A stretch of 54,068 nt of DNA from Flavobacteriales bacterium UBA4110 (GTDB lineage: Bacteria > Bacteroidota > Bacteroidia > Flavobacteriales > Weeksellaceae): positions 77,314 to 131,381 of the forward strand of contig DFXK01000003.1 in the NCBI GenBank assembly GCA_002383165.1, in the 5' to 3' direction. A program made the position numbers and the translations under genes. Below the pieces are notes generated by a model. That model saw only the letters and a list, made by a program, of their open reading frames with translations, ran no database searches and was not told the DNA's origin. Shown here piece after piece: positions 8,611 to 17,062 of the stretch; positions within the stretch are counted from its first letter, which is position 1; every line of letters begins with the position of its first letter.

Positions 8611-8997
8611 ATGAATTACGAAACCCAGATCCAAGAATCTGAAACGCATGTTTTCAAAGTTGTCTTTCCTAATACAACTAATCATCACAATACCATGTTC
8701 GGAGGGAAAGTGATGGAAATGATGGATGAAGTGGCTTTTATGACTGCAACTCGATTTGCCAGAAAATCATTTGTAACCGTAAGTTGTGACAGAATCGATT
8801 TTAAGAAACCCATTCCTGCAGATACTTTGGTGGAACTGATTGGAAGAGTAAAATACGTTGGGAAAACCAGCTTGAAGGTGGGTGTAGAAATTTTCGTGGA
8901 AGAGATGTACGATAATACCCGCGAGAAAGCTGTGTCGGGCGATTTTACGCTTGTTGCGATAGACAAGAACAAGAGACCGTTGAAAATATTTCCGTAA
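8611..8997 (+). CDS. Acyl-CoA thioesterase (hotdog fold, YciA/BACH-like)
   Basis: A 128-residue single hotdog-domain protein that hydrolyses acyl-CoA to free acid and CoA. The N-terminal NTTNHHNTMFGGKVMEMMDEVAFMTA segment is the family signature, with the Asp of MMDEVA corresponding to the catalytic acidic residue of YciA-like enzymes. The sequence continues with VTVSCDRIDFKKPI and VGKTSLKVGVEI. Chain-length preference is unknown. It is monocistronic with a strong terminator. Its unusual feature is the 5' leader, which contains a cobalamin-riboswitch-like element. Either its expression responds to a corrinoid or it has moved behind a leader that once served another gene. Confidence 0.88.
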   Translation: MNYETQIQESETHVFKVVFPNTTNHHNTMFGGKVMEMMDEVAFMTATRFARKSFVTVSCDRIDFKKPIPADTLVELIGRVKYVGKTSLKVGVEIFVEEMYDNTREKAVSGDFTLVAIDKNKRPLKIFP

Positions 8998-9003
8998 AAA
9001 AAA

Positions 9004-9033
9004 AGACTGTAGAATCACAGTCTCTTTTTTTTT
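9004..9033. terminator. Bidirectional terminator between the thioesterase and M36 protease genes
   Basis: AGACTGT (9004-9010) and ACAGTCT (9017-9023) form a 7-bp stem with A runs upstream and nine T residues downstream. It serves the convergent genes on both sides. Confidence 0.85.
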
Positions 9034-9055
9034 AGATCATTATATGGCAGAATTA

Positions 9056-11647
9056 CTATTCAATTATTAATTTTTCTGCGTCGGATTTTCCATTGTCAGT
9101 AATTACAACTAGATAAGTTCCTTTTAATAATCCTTTAGTGGAGATAGAGTCTGAGCTGTTTTTCTTTCTTTCAAAAGATTTAACCAGTTTACCATTCATG
9201 TCAAGTATTTCTACTTTGATTGTTGCATTTCCTACTGTTGGAGCAGCTTTTATAAAGAATTCTCCTTTCGCAGGGTTTGGATAGATGCCGAAATTTTTAT
9301 GTCTGACAATATCCTCGGTAGCAAGCACACAAGCAGGTGGAACCGTAAAATCTTCTACCTGATCTGTTATGCTAGTACTGGTTCCTGCAGACGCATTAAC
9401 TCCCAAACCTCTTCTTGCGAAAACATTCCAGATTAAACAATTGTCTGCGCCGCCTGCCAACTGATCTGCTTGTAGGATGGCATCTCTTCCGGATACAAAG
9501 TTAGGGTTACAAGGCTGAAGTTTTAAACCATCCATTACGAGTTGAAGGGCTTTTGCACTACCAGAATTTGGGTCAGCTGTGATATCATAGTTATAACCAT
9601 ACTTTTCCGCCATTTTCCAATGTAAATCCCATAACATCGTTGCCCAAATCTGACCTACAGCATGAGCCTGGCCTTGCGTGGTATTAGTATCTGCATAAGT
9701 AAAAGGATTTGCTGTCATATCTGTCGTGTAACGATAGCTTCTGATTCCTAGGGCTGTAGTAGGCGAGTTGGTTGAATAAGTTCCAATACCCCTTCCAGTG
9801 GTGGATGTGTATCCAGGTGTATTTGTGAGCATTAGCGCAAAAAAATCAGACCAGCCTTCTCCCATTTGCTCTAGATTTGTGAGACAGCTGTATCCTTGTC
9901 CAGTTAATCTGTTAGAAACACCATGTCCGTATTCATGGATCATAACGCCATTATCAAAACTTGAATTTTTGTATCCAACAGCAAGGTCTTTAAGATTCAC
10001 ATTAACAGTTCTTCCAGCATTAAGTTCGGAGGTAATAAAATCACCTTCATCTTTTGGAATCATAATAGTTGGTATGCTTACATTGGTAACGTTTGCAACA
10101 TAAATATCACTTACAGAATTAGAAGTAGTTCTGTGGACAATCATCCCTATTGCACCAGCATCCTGAACATTTTTAGCTTTTACATTATAAGCACAAGTAG
10201 TGGTATTAACCATAGCTATTTTTCCGGTAAGACTTCCGGCAGTCAAAGCTGTACAAGCATTGGCAACAGATGGTATTACAACATCAGCAGTTATTCCCGT
10301 TTCCATTAATTGTCTTCCGAAGTTTGAAGAGCCAGTATTGACTGCAGGTCTTGTAGCTAAGACAGGATCTGTATAAAATAATCTTTGCTTCAATGGCACA
10401 CTATAATTCCAAAGATACATCTGCATTCTTGGTGCTTGTGTGGTGTATGAGCCATTTGAATTTTGGATCTCGTATCCTGACGCAAAATTTGCATTGTTGT
10501 ATCCACTGCCATCAAAAGCTTCTGCTCTTACAGCATCATTACCACCTCCGCCTTTTCCAAAATTATTTGATTGGAAGTTTCGTGAAGTCTCTGTAAATCC
10601 AAATTTATACATAATATCGTGAATCATATTATTGGCATAAAATAAATTGGTTACAGCAGATGCTCTATTGTCATACGCGCTTAATGAAGTTGACTCAGCA
10701 AATGGAAAATCAAATGTGAGATTGCCGGACGTTGTGCTGGATGGAGTAAATCCAACTGTGTTGGAAGCGTTATTATCTACATAAGCGAGGACATTATTAC
10801 CATACGTGTTTGTATAATTAGTAGTTCCGTTAGAGTGCCAACCTTCTGGTGAGGCCGTGATATCCCAAGGGTTGCTTACGATTGCTCTTGATCCAAAAGT
10901 CGGAGCTTCTATTGGGAACGGAAAAACGTTATAAGAGGCATTGGTTGCAGCTTTTGAAAAGTTTTTATTCTTGAGATTGTTGTTAAAATGAGTCAAGAGA
11001 TGACTAGAATTCTCAGACGGATCACCAGTAAAATGATTGTCTTCAAAAGAACACTCATTAATCATGTTGTTGTTCTCAAGAATTTCACCAGTTGTCAAGC
11101 TTACAAGGGTAGAGTAGAATTTATTTTCTTTAGTTTGATTGATGAAAAATAACTGAGCGGGAATTAGTGCGTTGTCTTTCTCATAAAAAAATCTGATACT
11201 TGCCACTTTATTATCAGGAAGGTTGATCATATCACCACTATTCTCATCCAGTAACTCAAAACCGCTTGTATTAATATCAAGATGTCTCAAAGCTGTATAT
11301 AGCGCTTCTGACTTGTCAATCTTATCACGAACAATATTATTTGGATTAACCTGTTTGAAATTATTCTTAAAAGAGATTACATTTCGGCCCCTTATTACAG
11401 CTTTTGCAAGGGAGTTATATATTGGCGTGTTATTGTAATATTGTTGAACATTTACAATTTCAGACTGAAGACTTTTTGATTTATCCTCATTTTGTATTCT
11501 AAACTCTACGTTTGAGTTAGCACGGAAAGTAACATCATTTTTGATGAAATTTCTGATGATATTGTCATTGGTAGATTGTGCATTTAGATTTGCAAAAAGA
11601 AACAATACACCAATCCCAGCAGATCTAGTAAGTTGATTTATTATCAT
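9056..11647 (-). CDS. Secreted M36 (fungalysin-type) metalloprotease with T9SS sorting domain
   Basis: An 863-residue extracellular zinc protease. Residues 1-23 are a signal peptide ending LNAQ. Residues ~25-190 form an FTP/PepSY-like propeptide. The catalytic domain carries HEYGH with H571, E572 and H575, followed by GVSNRLTG, and the downstream EQMGEGWSDFFAL motif supplies the third zinc ligand. A PA (protease-associated) insert at ~440-550 precedes the HEYGH. The last ~85 residues (from FGIYPNPAKGEFF to the end) are a type A T9SS C-terminal sorting domain, so the protein crosses the outer membrane by the type IX system and is probably surface-attached or released. It is monocistronic and bounded by a terminator. 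It likely degrades environmental protein for nutrition. Confidence 0.93.
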   Translation of the reverse strand: MIINQLTRSAGIGVLFLFANLNAQSTNDNIIRNFIKNDVTFRANSNVEFRIQNEDKSKSLQSEIVNVQQYYNNTPIYNSLAKAVIRGRNVISFKNNFKQVNPNNIVRDKIDKSEALYTALRHLDINTSGFELLDENSGDMINLPDNKVASIRFFYEKDNALIPAQLFFINQTKENKFYSTLVSLTTGEILENNNMINECSFEDNHFTGDPSENSSHLLTHFNNNLKNKNFSKAATNASYNVFPFPIEAPTFGSRAIVSNPWDITASPEGWHSNGTTNYTNTYGNNVLAYVDNNASNTVGFTPSSTTSGNLTFDFPFAESTSLSAYDNRASAVTNLFYANNMIHDIMYKFGFTETSRNFQSNNFGKGGGGNDAVRAEAFDGSGYNNANFASGYEIQNSNGSYTTQAPRMQMYLWNYSVPLKQRLFYTDPVLATRPAVNTGSSNFGRQLMETGITADVVIPSVANACTALTAGSLTGKIAMVNTTTCAYNVKAKNVQDAGAIGMIVHRTTSNSVSDIYVANVTNVSIPTIMIPKDEGDFITSELNAGRTVNVNLKDLAVGYKNSSFDNGVMIHEYGHGVSNRLTGQGYSCLTNLEQMGEGWSDFFALMLTNTPGYTSTTGRGIGTYSTNSPTTALGIRSYRYTTDMTANPFTYADTNTTQGQAHAVGQIWATMLWDLHWKMAEKYGYNYDITADPNSGSAKALQLVMDGLKLQPCNPNFVSGRDAILQADQLAGGADNCLIWNVFARRGLGVNASAGTSTSITDQVEDFTVPPACVLATEDIVRHKNFGIYPNPAKGEFFIKAAPTVGNATIKVEILDMNGKLVKSFERKKNSSDSISTKGLLKGTYLVVITDNGKSDAEKLIIE

Positions 11648-11789
11648 ATTTAAAATTTATTATGTTATAGTACAATATAGGATTAGCAAAACTATTCAAA
11701 AAAATCTTATTTTATGAATAAAATACAAATAAAGTTGTCTTATTTGATTATTTGTTAAATAATTAATGATATTATTGATTATTTTTAAA

Positions 11790-12080
11790 TCAGAAAAGTT
11801 TGTTGCCAAGATAAACCGTATTAGGCTTTTCCAAATATGTTGCAATATTTTCCCTAAAATAAATCATATGTTCCGATGCTTGATGGGATTGAAGATTTTC
11901 GTTAGTTTCCCATTGTTCATGGATAAAAAAAACGCCCTTATTTCTTACGTCTTCAAACAAATCGTATTGTATGCATCCATTTTCTTTACGGGTTTCAATA
12001 ACTAGTTTTTTTAATAATTCTATTGCATCCATCATATAATTTTCTTTGATGTGGATGATTGCGCTGAGGTAAACCGCCAT
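11790..12080 (-). CDS. Antibiotic biosynthesis monooxygenase (ABM)-domain protein
   Basis: About 96 residues from the ATG at 12080. The frame opens at 12122, but the extra 14 residues are not family-like, while MAVYLSAIIHIKENY is the usual first strand. The single ferredoxin-like ABM domain has the typical TRKENGCIQYDLFED and FIHEQWETNENLQSHQ segments, seen in quinol monooxygenases such as YgiN and in heme-degrading relatives. Members usually form dimers and act on quinols or other aromatics. The substrate here is unknown. A second ABM-domain protein occurs at 47386-47679. Confidence 0.82.
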   Translation of the reverse strand: MAVYLSAIIHIKENYMMDAIELLKKLVIETRKENGCIQYDLFEDVRNKGVFFIHEQWETNENLQSHQASEHMIYFRENIATYLEKPNTVYLGNKLF

Positions 12081-12171
12081 AATACTGTGATGTTTTTTAA
12101 TAGTCAAATTTATAAAATTCAAGTGTTTAAATTTTTAAAAATTTCAATTATACAATTAATAAAAAAAAGTG

Positions 12172-12179
12172 TACTTTTG
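12172..12179 (+). promoter_or_regulatory. Promoter -7 box (TACTTTTG) of the E2 gene
   Basis: A perfect TAnnTTTG match lies 23 bp upstream of ATG 12202. It makes the alternative upstream start at 12169 untenable and supports 12202. Confidence 0.6.
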
Positions 12180-12201
12180 GAAAAATTCAAAAAAGCAAAA
12201 A

Positions 12202-13533
12202 ATGGCAGAATACAAACTATTGCTCCCAAGTATGGGCGAGGGCGTTATGGAAGCAACTATTATTAGTTGGCTGTTTAATGAAGGCGATTTTATAAAAGAA
12301 GACGACTCTGTGGTAGAAATAGCAACAGATAAAGTAGATTCTGATGTTCCGACGCCAGTTTCAGGTAAAATTGTTAAAATCCTTAAGCAGAAAGACGAAG
12401 TTGCTAAAATTGGTGAAGCCATTGCTATTTTGGAAACAGAAGGCGGTTCGCAGGAATCTCAAGAGCCTGAAACAAAGTCTTATGAGGAAGTTAAAGACCA
12501 AATAGTTCAGCCAGAACCAGATGTTGTGAACGCTTTGGAGCAACCATTGAGCAGCTATTCCGATAATTCTTTCAGTAATCAAAATTCAGATATATATCTT
12601 TCGCCTTTAGTCAAGTCTATTGTTCAGGAAGAAAAAATCTCGGAATCTGAACTTAAATCTATCAAAGGAAGCGGTTTGGAAAGAAGAATTACAAAAGAAG
12701 ATATTCTTGGATTTTTACAGAACAGAGGTGCAGTTCAATCAGCGCCTGCTCCACAGACTGTTTCTCAAGCAGTTTCTCTGGTTAAATCTCAGCCAGCTCC
12801 AGCTCAGCCAATCAGTGTAAATGAAGGAGATGAGATTATTCAGATGGATAGAGTTCGTAAAATCATTGCAGATGCGATGGTTAACAGCAAACATACGTCG
12901 CCACACGTAACGTCGTTTATTGAAACTGATGTTACCAATGTTGTGACTTGGAGAAATGCCAACAAAAATTCTTACCAAAAAAGAGATGGCGAAAAACTAA
13001 CGTTTATGCCGATTTTCATCAGAGCGGTTGTAAAAGCAATTCAGGATTTCCCAATGATTAATGTATCTGTGGATGGCGACAAAATCATCAAAAAGAAAAA
13101 TATCAATATTGGAATGGCTACCGCTCTTCCAGATGGAAACCTAATTGTTCCGGTGATTAAAAATGCAGACCAATTGAGTTTATCAGGATTGGCAAAAGCA
13201 ATCAATGATTTGGCATACAGAGCAAGAAATAAAAAACTGACGCCAGCAGATACACAAGGTGCAACTTATACAATTTCTAACGTTGGAACTTTCGGAAACC
13301 TGATGGGAACTCCTATTATTCCACAGCCTCAGGTTGCGATTTTGGCAGTTGGTGCGATTGTGAAAAAACCAGCGGTTATCGAGACGGAATTTGGAGATGT
13401 TATTGCGATTCGTCAGAAGATGTTTATGTCGCATTCTTACGATCATAGAGTAGTGGACGGCAGTTTAGGCGGAATGTTCCTAAAACACGTGAACGATTAC
13501 CTTGAAAATTGGGATCTCAATACAGAAATATAA
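12202..13533 (+). CDS. Dihydrolipoamide acyltransferase, E2 of a 2-oxoacid dehydrogenase complex
   Basis: A 443-residue E2 core protein that moves acyl groups from E1 to CoA. In order it has one lipoyl domain (residues 1-77) with the lipoylated Lys44 in ATDKVDSD, a linker, a peripheral-subunit-binding domain (~130-170, YLSPLVKSIVQEE to ITKEDILGFL), a Gln/Ala/Pro-rich linker, and the catalytic domain with HRVVDG (H415, D419). The single lipoyl domain and overall resemblance suggest a branched-chain 2-oxoacid dehydrogenase E2, but 2-oxoglutarate or pyruvate complexes cannot be excluded. No E1 or E3 gene is adjacent. Flanked by its own promoter and a strong terminator. Confidence 0.93.
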   Translation: MAEYKLLLPSMGEGVMEATIISWLFNEGDFIKEDDSVVEIATDKVDSDVPTPVSGKIVKILKQKDEVAKIGEAIAILETEGGSQESQEPETKSYEEVKDQIVQPEPDVVNALEQPLSSYSDNSFSNQNSDIYLSPLVKSIVQEEKISESELKSIKGSGLERRITKEDILGFLQNRGAVQSAPAPQTVSQAVSLVKSQPAPAQPISVNEGDEIIQMDRVRKIIADAMVNSKHTSPHVTSFIETDVTNVVTWRNANKNSYQKRDGEKLTFMPIFIRAVVKAIQDFPMINVSVDGDKIIKKKNINIGMATALPDGNLIVPVIKNADQLSLSGLAKAINDLAYRARNKKLTPADTQGATYTISNVGTFGNLMGTPIIPQPQVAILAVGAIVKKPAVIETEFGDVIAIRQKMFMSHSYDHRVVDGSLGGMFLKHVNDYLENWDLNTEI

Positions 13534-13540
13534 AATCAAA

Positions 13541-13566
13541 GCCTCAGAATTTTCTGAGGCTTTTTG
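13541..13566 (+). terminator. Terminator of the E2 gene
   Basis: GCCTCAGAA/TTCTGAGGC is an almost loopless inverted repeat followed by TTTTT. It also lies just beyond the end of the convergent toxin gene. Confidence 0.85.
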
Positions 13567-13579
13567 TTTGATTTTAATA

Positions 13580-13879
13580 TTATAATTTCTTTTTTTCTGG
13601 AGATTGTCTATTTGAAAAGAATGATAAAATTTCTATTTTATTATTTATGACTCTATAATATAAAGTGTTAAATTTTAATATTACTGCTTTTCTAGTTTGT
13701 AATTTATCAGAATTGGGAAAAATATTTGGATTTTGCGATAGGATTGATGTAATCCTTTCAATTTCATCGCCCAAAATGTCAATTTCCTTTTGAGAAAATT
13801 TTCTTTCAAGATATCCAACGGTTTCAGAAAGTTCTTCCAAAGCTAAATCAGTCCAAAGAATTTCAAATCCTTTTTCCAT
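13580..13879 (-). CDS. RelE/ParE-type toxin
   Basis: A 99-residue basic protein with the ParE/RelE fold pattern: an N-terminal ILWTDLALEELSETVGYL helix, a middle helix IDILGDEIERITSIL, and C-terminal strands RKAVILKFNTLYYRV and KIEILSFFSNRQSP. Such toxins inhibit gyrase or cleave mRNA on the ribosome. Catalytic residues cannot be assigned by eye. The start overlaps the end of the upstream antitoxin-like gene by 17 bp, the usual arrangement of type II toxin-antitoxin operons in which the antitoxin comes first. Confidence 0.85.
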   Translation of the reverse strand: MEKGFEILWTDLALEELSETVGYLERKFSQKEIDILGDEIERITSILSQNPNIFPNSDKLQTRKAVILKFNTLYYRVINNKIEILSFFSNRQSPEKKKL

Positions 13880-14105
13880 AAATTTCTCTCGCTTTAGAAT
13901 GTGGATTTAGCCTTCCAGCGTCTGCCTGTTCGATTCCCTTTTCAATAGATTGTCTTTCAGCATCCGAAATTAGATCTGCCCAGTCTTTTTTGTTTTCACG
14001 AGAAATGAACTCAGAAATTTTTTCCAGAAAATTCAAATCCTCAATAGTTGATAACCATTGAATTAACTCTAATTTTTTATTTTGTATTTGTAAATCCGTG
14101 TCCAT
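13863..14105 (-). CDS. Antitoxin partner of the ParE-type toxin
   Basis: An 80-residue acidic/helical protein placed directly upstream of, and overlapping, the toxin gene. The N-terminal half (KLELIQWLSTIEDLNFLEKISEF) looks like a dimerising helix pair. The C-terminal half is a charged, extended tail (EKGIEQADAGRLNPHSKAREIYGK) of the sort that wraps the toxin. No clear DNA-binding domain is visible, so autoregulation may differ from classical Phd/RHH systems. The assignment rests on size, order and overlap with the toxin. Confidence 0.75.
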   Translation of the reverse strand: MDTDLQIQNKKLELIQWLSTIEDLNFLEKISEFISRENKKDWADLISDAERQSIEKGIEQADAGRLNPHSKAREIYGKRI

Positions 14106-14158
14106 TTAAAACCTTTTATCAAATTTAAAAATAAAATTTCAAATTTGTTGGAGCTTTT

Positions 14159-15271
14159 CTACAAATCATCCAACTCATCTGCAGAGCCTTGTCCTTCATT
14201 CATAAGATAAGCTTTCAGGAACGGTGTCAGGTTACCATTCATCACACCATCTACATCAGAGGTTTCATATCCTGAGCGCACATCTTTTACCAATTTGTAA
14301 GGATGCATCACATAATTTCGGATTTGAGAACCCCATTCGATTTTCATTTTTCCGGCTTCGATTTCGTTTCTGGCTTTCATTCGTTCCTCGAGTTCAATTT
14401 CATAAAGTCTGGAACGTAATAGCTGCATTGCTTTTTCCTTATTCTGAAGCTGAGAACGGGATTCCGAATTTTCAATGATAATTCCTGTCGGAGCGTGACG
14501 AAGGCGAACAGCGGTTTCAACCTTATTTACGTTTTGTCCACCAGCTCCCGAAGAACGCATCGTTTCAAAACTGATATCAGCAGGATTAATATTAATTTCA
14601 ATCGTGTCATCCACCAAAGGATAAACATAAACGGAAACGAAACTTGTATGACGTTTTGCATTACTGTCAAACGGAGAAATCCTCACCAATCTGTGAACGC
14701 CATTTTCTCCTTTCAGATAACCGAAAGCAAATTCACCTTCTATTTCTAAAGTTACAGTTTTTACGCCTGCAACATCGCCTTCCTGGAAATTCAGTTCACG
14801 GATTTTATAGCCTTGCTTGTCTGCCCACATTGTGTACATCCGCATCAGCATACTGGCCCAGTCGCAAGACTCTGTTCCGCCAGCTCCGGCTGTGATTTGA
14901 AGAACCGCAGACAATTCATCGCCTTCGTTGGAAAGCATATTTTTGAATTCCAGATTCTCAATTTTTTCTACCAATTGAGGGAAACTTTCGTCCAGTTCTT
15001 TTTCGGAATCTGGATCTTCTTTTGCGAATTCTAAAAGAACTAGTAAATCCTCGAACTGAGAATTGATTTCCTCATAGCTTTCCACCCATTTTTTTTTGGA
15101 ACGGAGCTGTTTCAGAAAAATTTCGGCTTCTTTTGGCTTTTCCCAAAAGTCCGGCGCAGCAGTTTTCTCATCATCATTAGCAATCTCAATTTTCTTTTTC
15201 TCGATTCCAAGAAACTTCTGAAGATCTTCTATTCTGGATTGTATATCTTTTATTTGGTCTGTGTTTACCAC
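14159..15271 (-). CDS. prfB: Peptide chain release factor 2
   Basis: A 370-residue RF2, which recognises UGA/UAA and triggers peptide release. The GGQ motif is at 244-246 (SGAGGQNVNK). The N-terminal helical domain, the internal WASMLMRMY segment and the C-terminal TPFLKAYL are typical. Many bacterial prfB genes contain an in-frame UGA near codon 25 that needs a +1 frameshift. Here the corresponding stretch reads straight through (LQKFLGIEKKK, codons CTT GGA), so no programmed frameshift is needed and RF2 autoregulation is absent. Confidence 0.95.
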   Translation of the reverse strand: MVNTDQIKDIQSRIEDLQKFLGIEKKKIEIANDDEKTAAPDFWEKPKEAEIFLKQLRSKKKWVESYEEINSQFEDLLVLLEFAKEDPDSEKELDESFPQLVEKIENLEFKNMLSNEGDELSAVLQITAGAGGTESCDWASMLMRMYTMWADKQGYKIRELNFQEGDVAGVKTVTLEIEGEFAFGYLKGENGVHRLVRISPFDSNAKRHTSFVSVYVYPLVDDTIEININPADISFETMRSSGAGGQNVNKVETAVRLRHAPTGIIIENSESRSQLQNKEKAMQLLRSRLYEIELEERMKARNEIEAGKMKIEWGSQIRNYVMHPYKLVKDVRSGYETSDVDGVMNGNLTPFLKAYLMNEGQGSADELDDL

Positions 15272-15334
15272 GTTTGTTTTGATTTTTGCAAAAATAAGGA
15301 GAAAATTGTTAATGTTGGGAAATAATGATTGAAG

Positions 15335-15425
15335 TAGAAATTAAACGCAAAGTCCGCTAAGATTTTTTTTATCTAATTGAAAATATTTTAAGTTCACAAA
15401 GACGCTTTGCTCAGCGAAGAATTAT
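15335..15425. repeat. Intergenic repeat of the CACAAAG type
   Basis: Contains AAACGCAAAGTCCGCTAAG on the left and GTTCACAAAGACGCTTTGC on the right around an AT-rich middle. It shares the CACAAAG/CGCAAAG word pattern with the segments at about 3605-3640, 19237-19335 and 25682-25801. No coding potential was seen. Confidence 0.5.
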
Positions 15426-15475
15426 TTTTAAGCCATATTGTGGTTTTATGCAGTTGATGAAAACGTTATTTCTAT

Positions 15476-15620
15476 GACGAAACCCGCAATAGGGATAGTA
15501 GTGGAAATCCTTTTTTGTGGATTATTATGTTCACTCAAAAGTGGAAAACGTCTTCCACAAAAAAGATTGCAACGGATAGCCCGACCCGAGCGGTGGCTTT
15601 AGGAAGGCGAGGGAATTGCC
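15476..15620 (+). ncRNA. Structured intergenic element with a long hairpin and a tandem G-A motif
   Basis: AATCCTTTTTTGTGGA (15506-15521) pairs with the inverted copy at 15553-15568. After it comes CCC-GA-GC (15585-15591) facing GC-GA-GGG (15607-15613), which would form a stem with tandem sheared G-A pairs, a mark of structured RNA. The word pattern (CCCGCAATAGGGAT, then ACGGATAGCCCGACCCGAGC) resembles an intergenic element common in flavobacterial genomes, possibly the Flavo-1 RNA motif; that identification is from memory. The strand is a guess. Confidence 0.45.
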
Positions 15621-15777
15621 ATAATTTAAATTTATTTCTCGCTGATTTTACAGATTTAACTGATTCTTTTTTTTATGTTGTCTGCGAAATTAGTAAAATC
15701 TGCGAGAGTTTATTTAAAATTTATTTTGTTGATAATCAGTTATTTTACAATTAAATTTTATTTATTTTAAGAATCCA

Positions 15778-15806
15778 GGCAACCATTTCGGATTTTTGTC
15801 GTCTTA
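15778..15806 (+). promoter_or_regulatory. ECF-sigma-type promoter of the sigma-factor operon
   Basis: GGCAACC (15778-15784) and CGTCTTA (15800-15806) are separated by 15 bp, matching the AAC-type -35 and CGTC-type -10 elements used by many ECF sigma factors. The site lies immediately before the ECF gene and suggests self-activation. Transcription starting around 15812 rules out the ATG at 15796 and supports ATG 15823. Confidence 0.6.
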
Positions 15807-15822
15807 TAGTCAGAAAGAGAAA

Positions 15823-16383
15823 ATGAACAGAGATTTACAACATATCTTCTCCAAAGCAAAGAAAAATGACCGGCTGGCTCAAAAGAGTTTGTTCGAGATG
15901 TTTTCGGGCAAGATGTTGTCTGTCGCGAATTCTTACATCAAAAATCGGGATGATGCAGAAGATGTTCTTATGAATGCTTTTTACAAAGCCTTTACGAAGA
16001 TTGAAGATTGTAAAAATTATGAATCATTTCCTTTTTGGCTGAGAAAAATTGTTGTGAATGATGCGATTAATTTTATTCGTAAAAACAAGCATATTCTGTA
16101 TGCAGAGACGGAATTTACAGATGCGATTGCAGAGCAGACGGAAGATGTTTCGGAGTTTTCTCAGGATATAGATTTGGAAATTATTTTTAAGGAAATGCCG
16201 ATTGGTTATAAACTGGTTTTTAACCTCGCTGTTTTTGAAGAAAAGAAACATCTGGAGATTGCAGAAATTCTAAATATCTCCGAAGGAACAAGTAAAAGCC
16301 AACTAAGCAAAGCAAAAAAATGGCTTCAGGATTATTTTAATCAACAACAAAACACCAAACAAAATGCAGAATCTGAAATCTAA
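15823..16383 (+). CDS. ECF-family RNA polymerase sigma factor
   Basis: A 186-residue sigma-70 family protein with region 2 (QKSLFEMFSGKMLSVANSYIKNRDDAEDVLMNAF, where the DAED segment is the classic core-binding mark) and region 4 (LVFNLAVFEEKKHLEIAEILNISEGTSKSQLSKAKKWL, the -35-binding helix-turn-helix). There is no region 3, as expected for ECF factors. The start at 15823 is preferred over 15796 because of the ECF-like promoter. It overlaps the next gene by 20 bp, so the two are translationally coupled. It probably controls its own operon. Confidence 0.9.
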   Translation: MNRDLQHIFSKAKKNDRLAQKSLFEMFSGKMLSVANSYIKNRDDAEDVLMNAFYKAFTKIEDCKNYESFPFWLRKIVVNDAINFIRKNKHILYAETEFTDAIAEQTEDVSEFSQDIDLEIIFKEMPIGYKLVFNLAVFEEKKHLEIAEILNISEGTSKSQLSKAKKWLQDYFNQQQNTKQNAESEI

Positions 16384-17056
16384 ATACGAACATCGGGAAA
16401 TGAAAGTTTCCGACAGTCTTTGGGACAGATTGGAAGAAAAACTCGACCAAGTTCCTGCTAAAGAAGAAAAACCAAAAATGATTTGGTGGAGATATGCAGC
16501 AGCTGTTATTCTTATATTTGGTTTGAGCGGAATCTTTTGGATGACTAATAAAAAAGTTGAGGTTGATAATAATCAGCACTTTGTAAATCAGAGTAATAGT
16601 CAAAATGTAATTCCAACAACAGTTGAACAATTAGAAAATAATAAAGTTGAGAAATTAATTCCAACTAAAAATAATCAAGAAACTGATAATCAAAAATTGG
16701 CTATTAAAAACATAAATTATTCGACTTCAGAACCGATTAAAAAACCAAATCAAATAACAGAAAAATTTCCTGAAAAAGAATTAATTATAAAAAAAGAAGA
16801 ACCTCAGATTGTTTCTAAACCAGAAGAACAATTGGCTCAAACTGATATTCAAAAACCAAGAGAAAAAGTAAAATATGTGTCTTCGTCCGACTTACTTTTC
16901 GGGGTAGAAATCGATAAAGCTAAAACTGAGACACCAAAATCTGCAATAGGAATCAATACTATAAAACCTAAAAATGATTCTGATTTTCCCAATCCAAAAC
17001 GTATCAAACTCTTCGGAATTACGCTCTACGACAAAGATTCTATAACAACTAAATAA
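16364..17056 (+). CDS. Probable membrane anti-sigma factor
   Basis: A 230-residue protein with a short cytosolic N-terminus (SDSLWDRLEEKLDQVPAKEEK), one transmembrane helix at about 43-60 (WWRYAAAVILIFGLSGIFW), and a long periplasmic, Asn/Lys/Gln-rich region of low complexity. Overlap with the ECF sigma gene and this topology point to the cognate anti-sigma factor, with the N-terminal helix binding the sigma factor. No zinc motif is seen. The low-complexity periplasmic part is poorly conserved in such proteins, so the call rests on context. Confidence 0.75.
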   Translation: MQNLKSKYEHREMKVSDSLWDRLEEKLDQVPAKEEKPKMIWWRYAAAVILIFGLSGIFWMTNKKVEVDNNQHFVNQSNSQNVIPTTVEQLENNKVEKLIPTKNNQETDNQKLAIKNINYSTSEPIKKPNQITEKFPEKELIIKKEEPQIVSKPEEQLAQTDIQKPREKVKYVSSSDLLFGVEIDKAKTETPKSAIGINTIKPKNDSDFPNPKRIKLFGITLYDKDSITTK

Positions 17057-17062
17057 ACTAAA

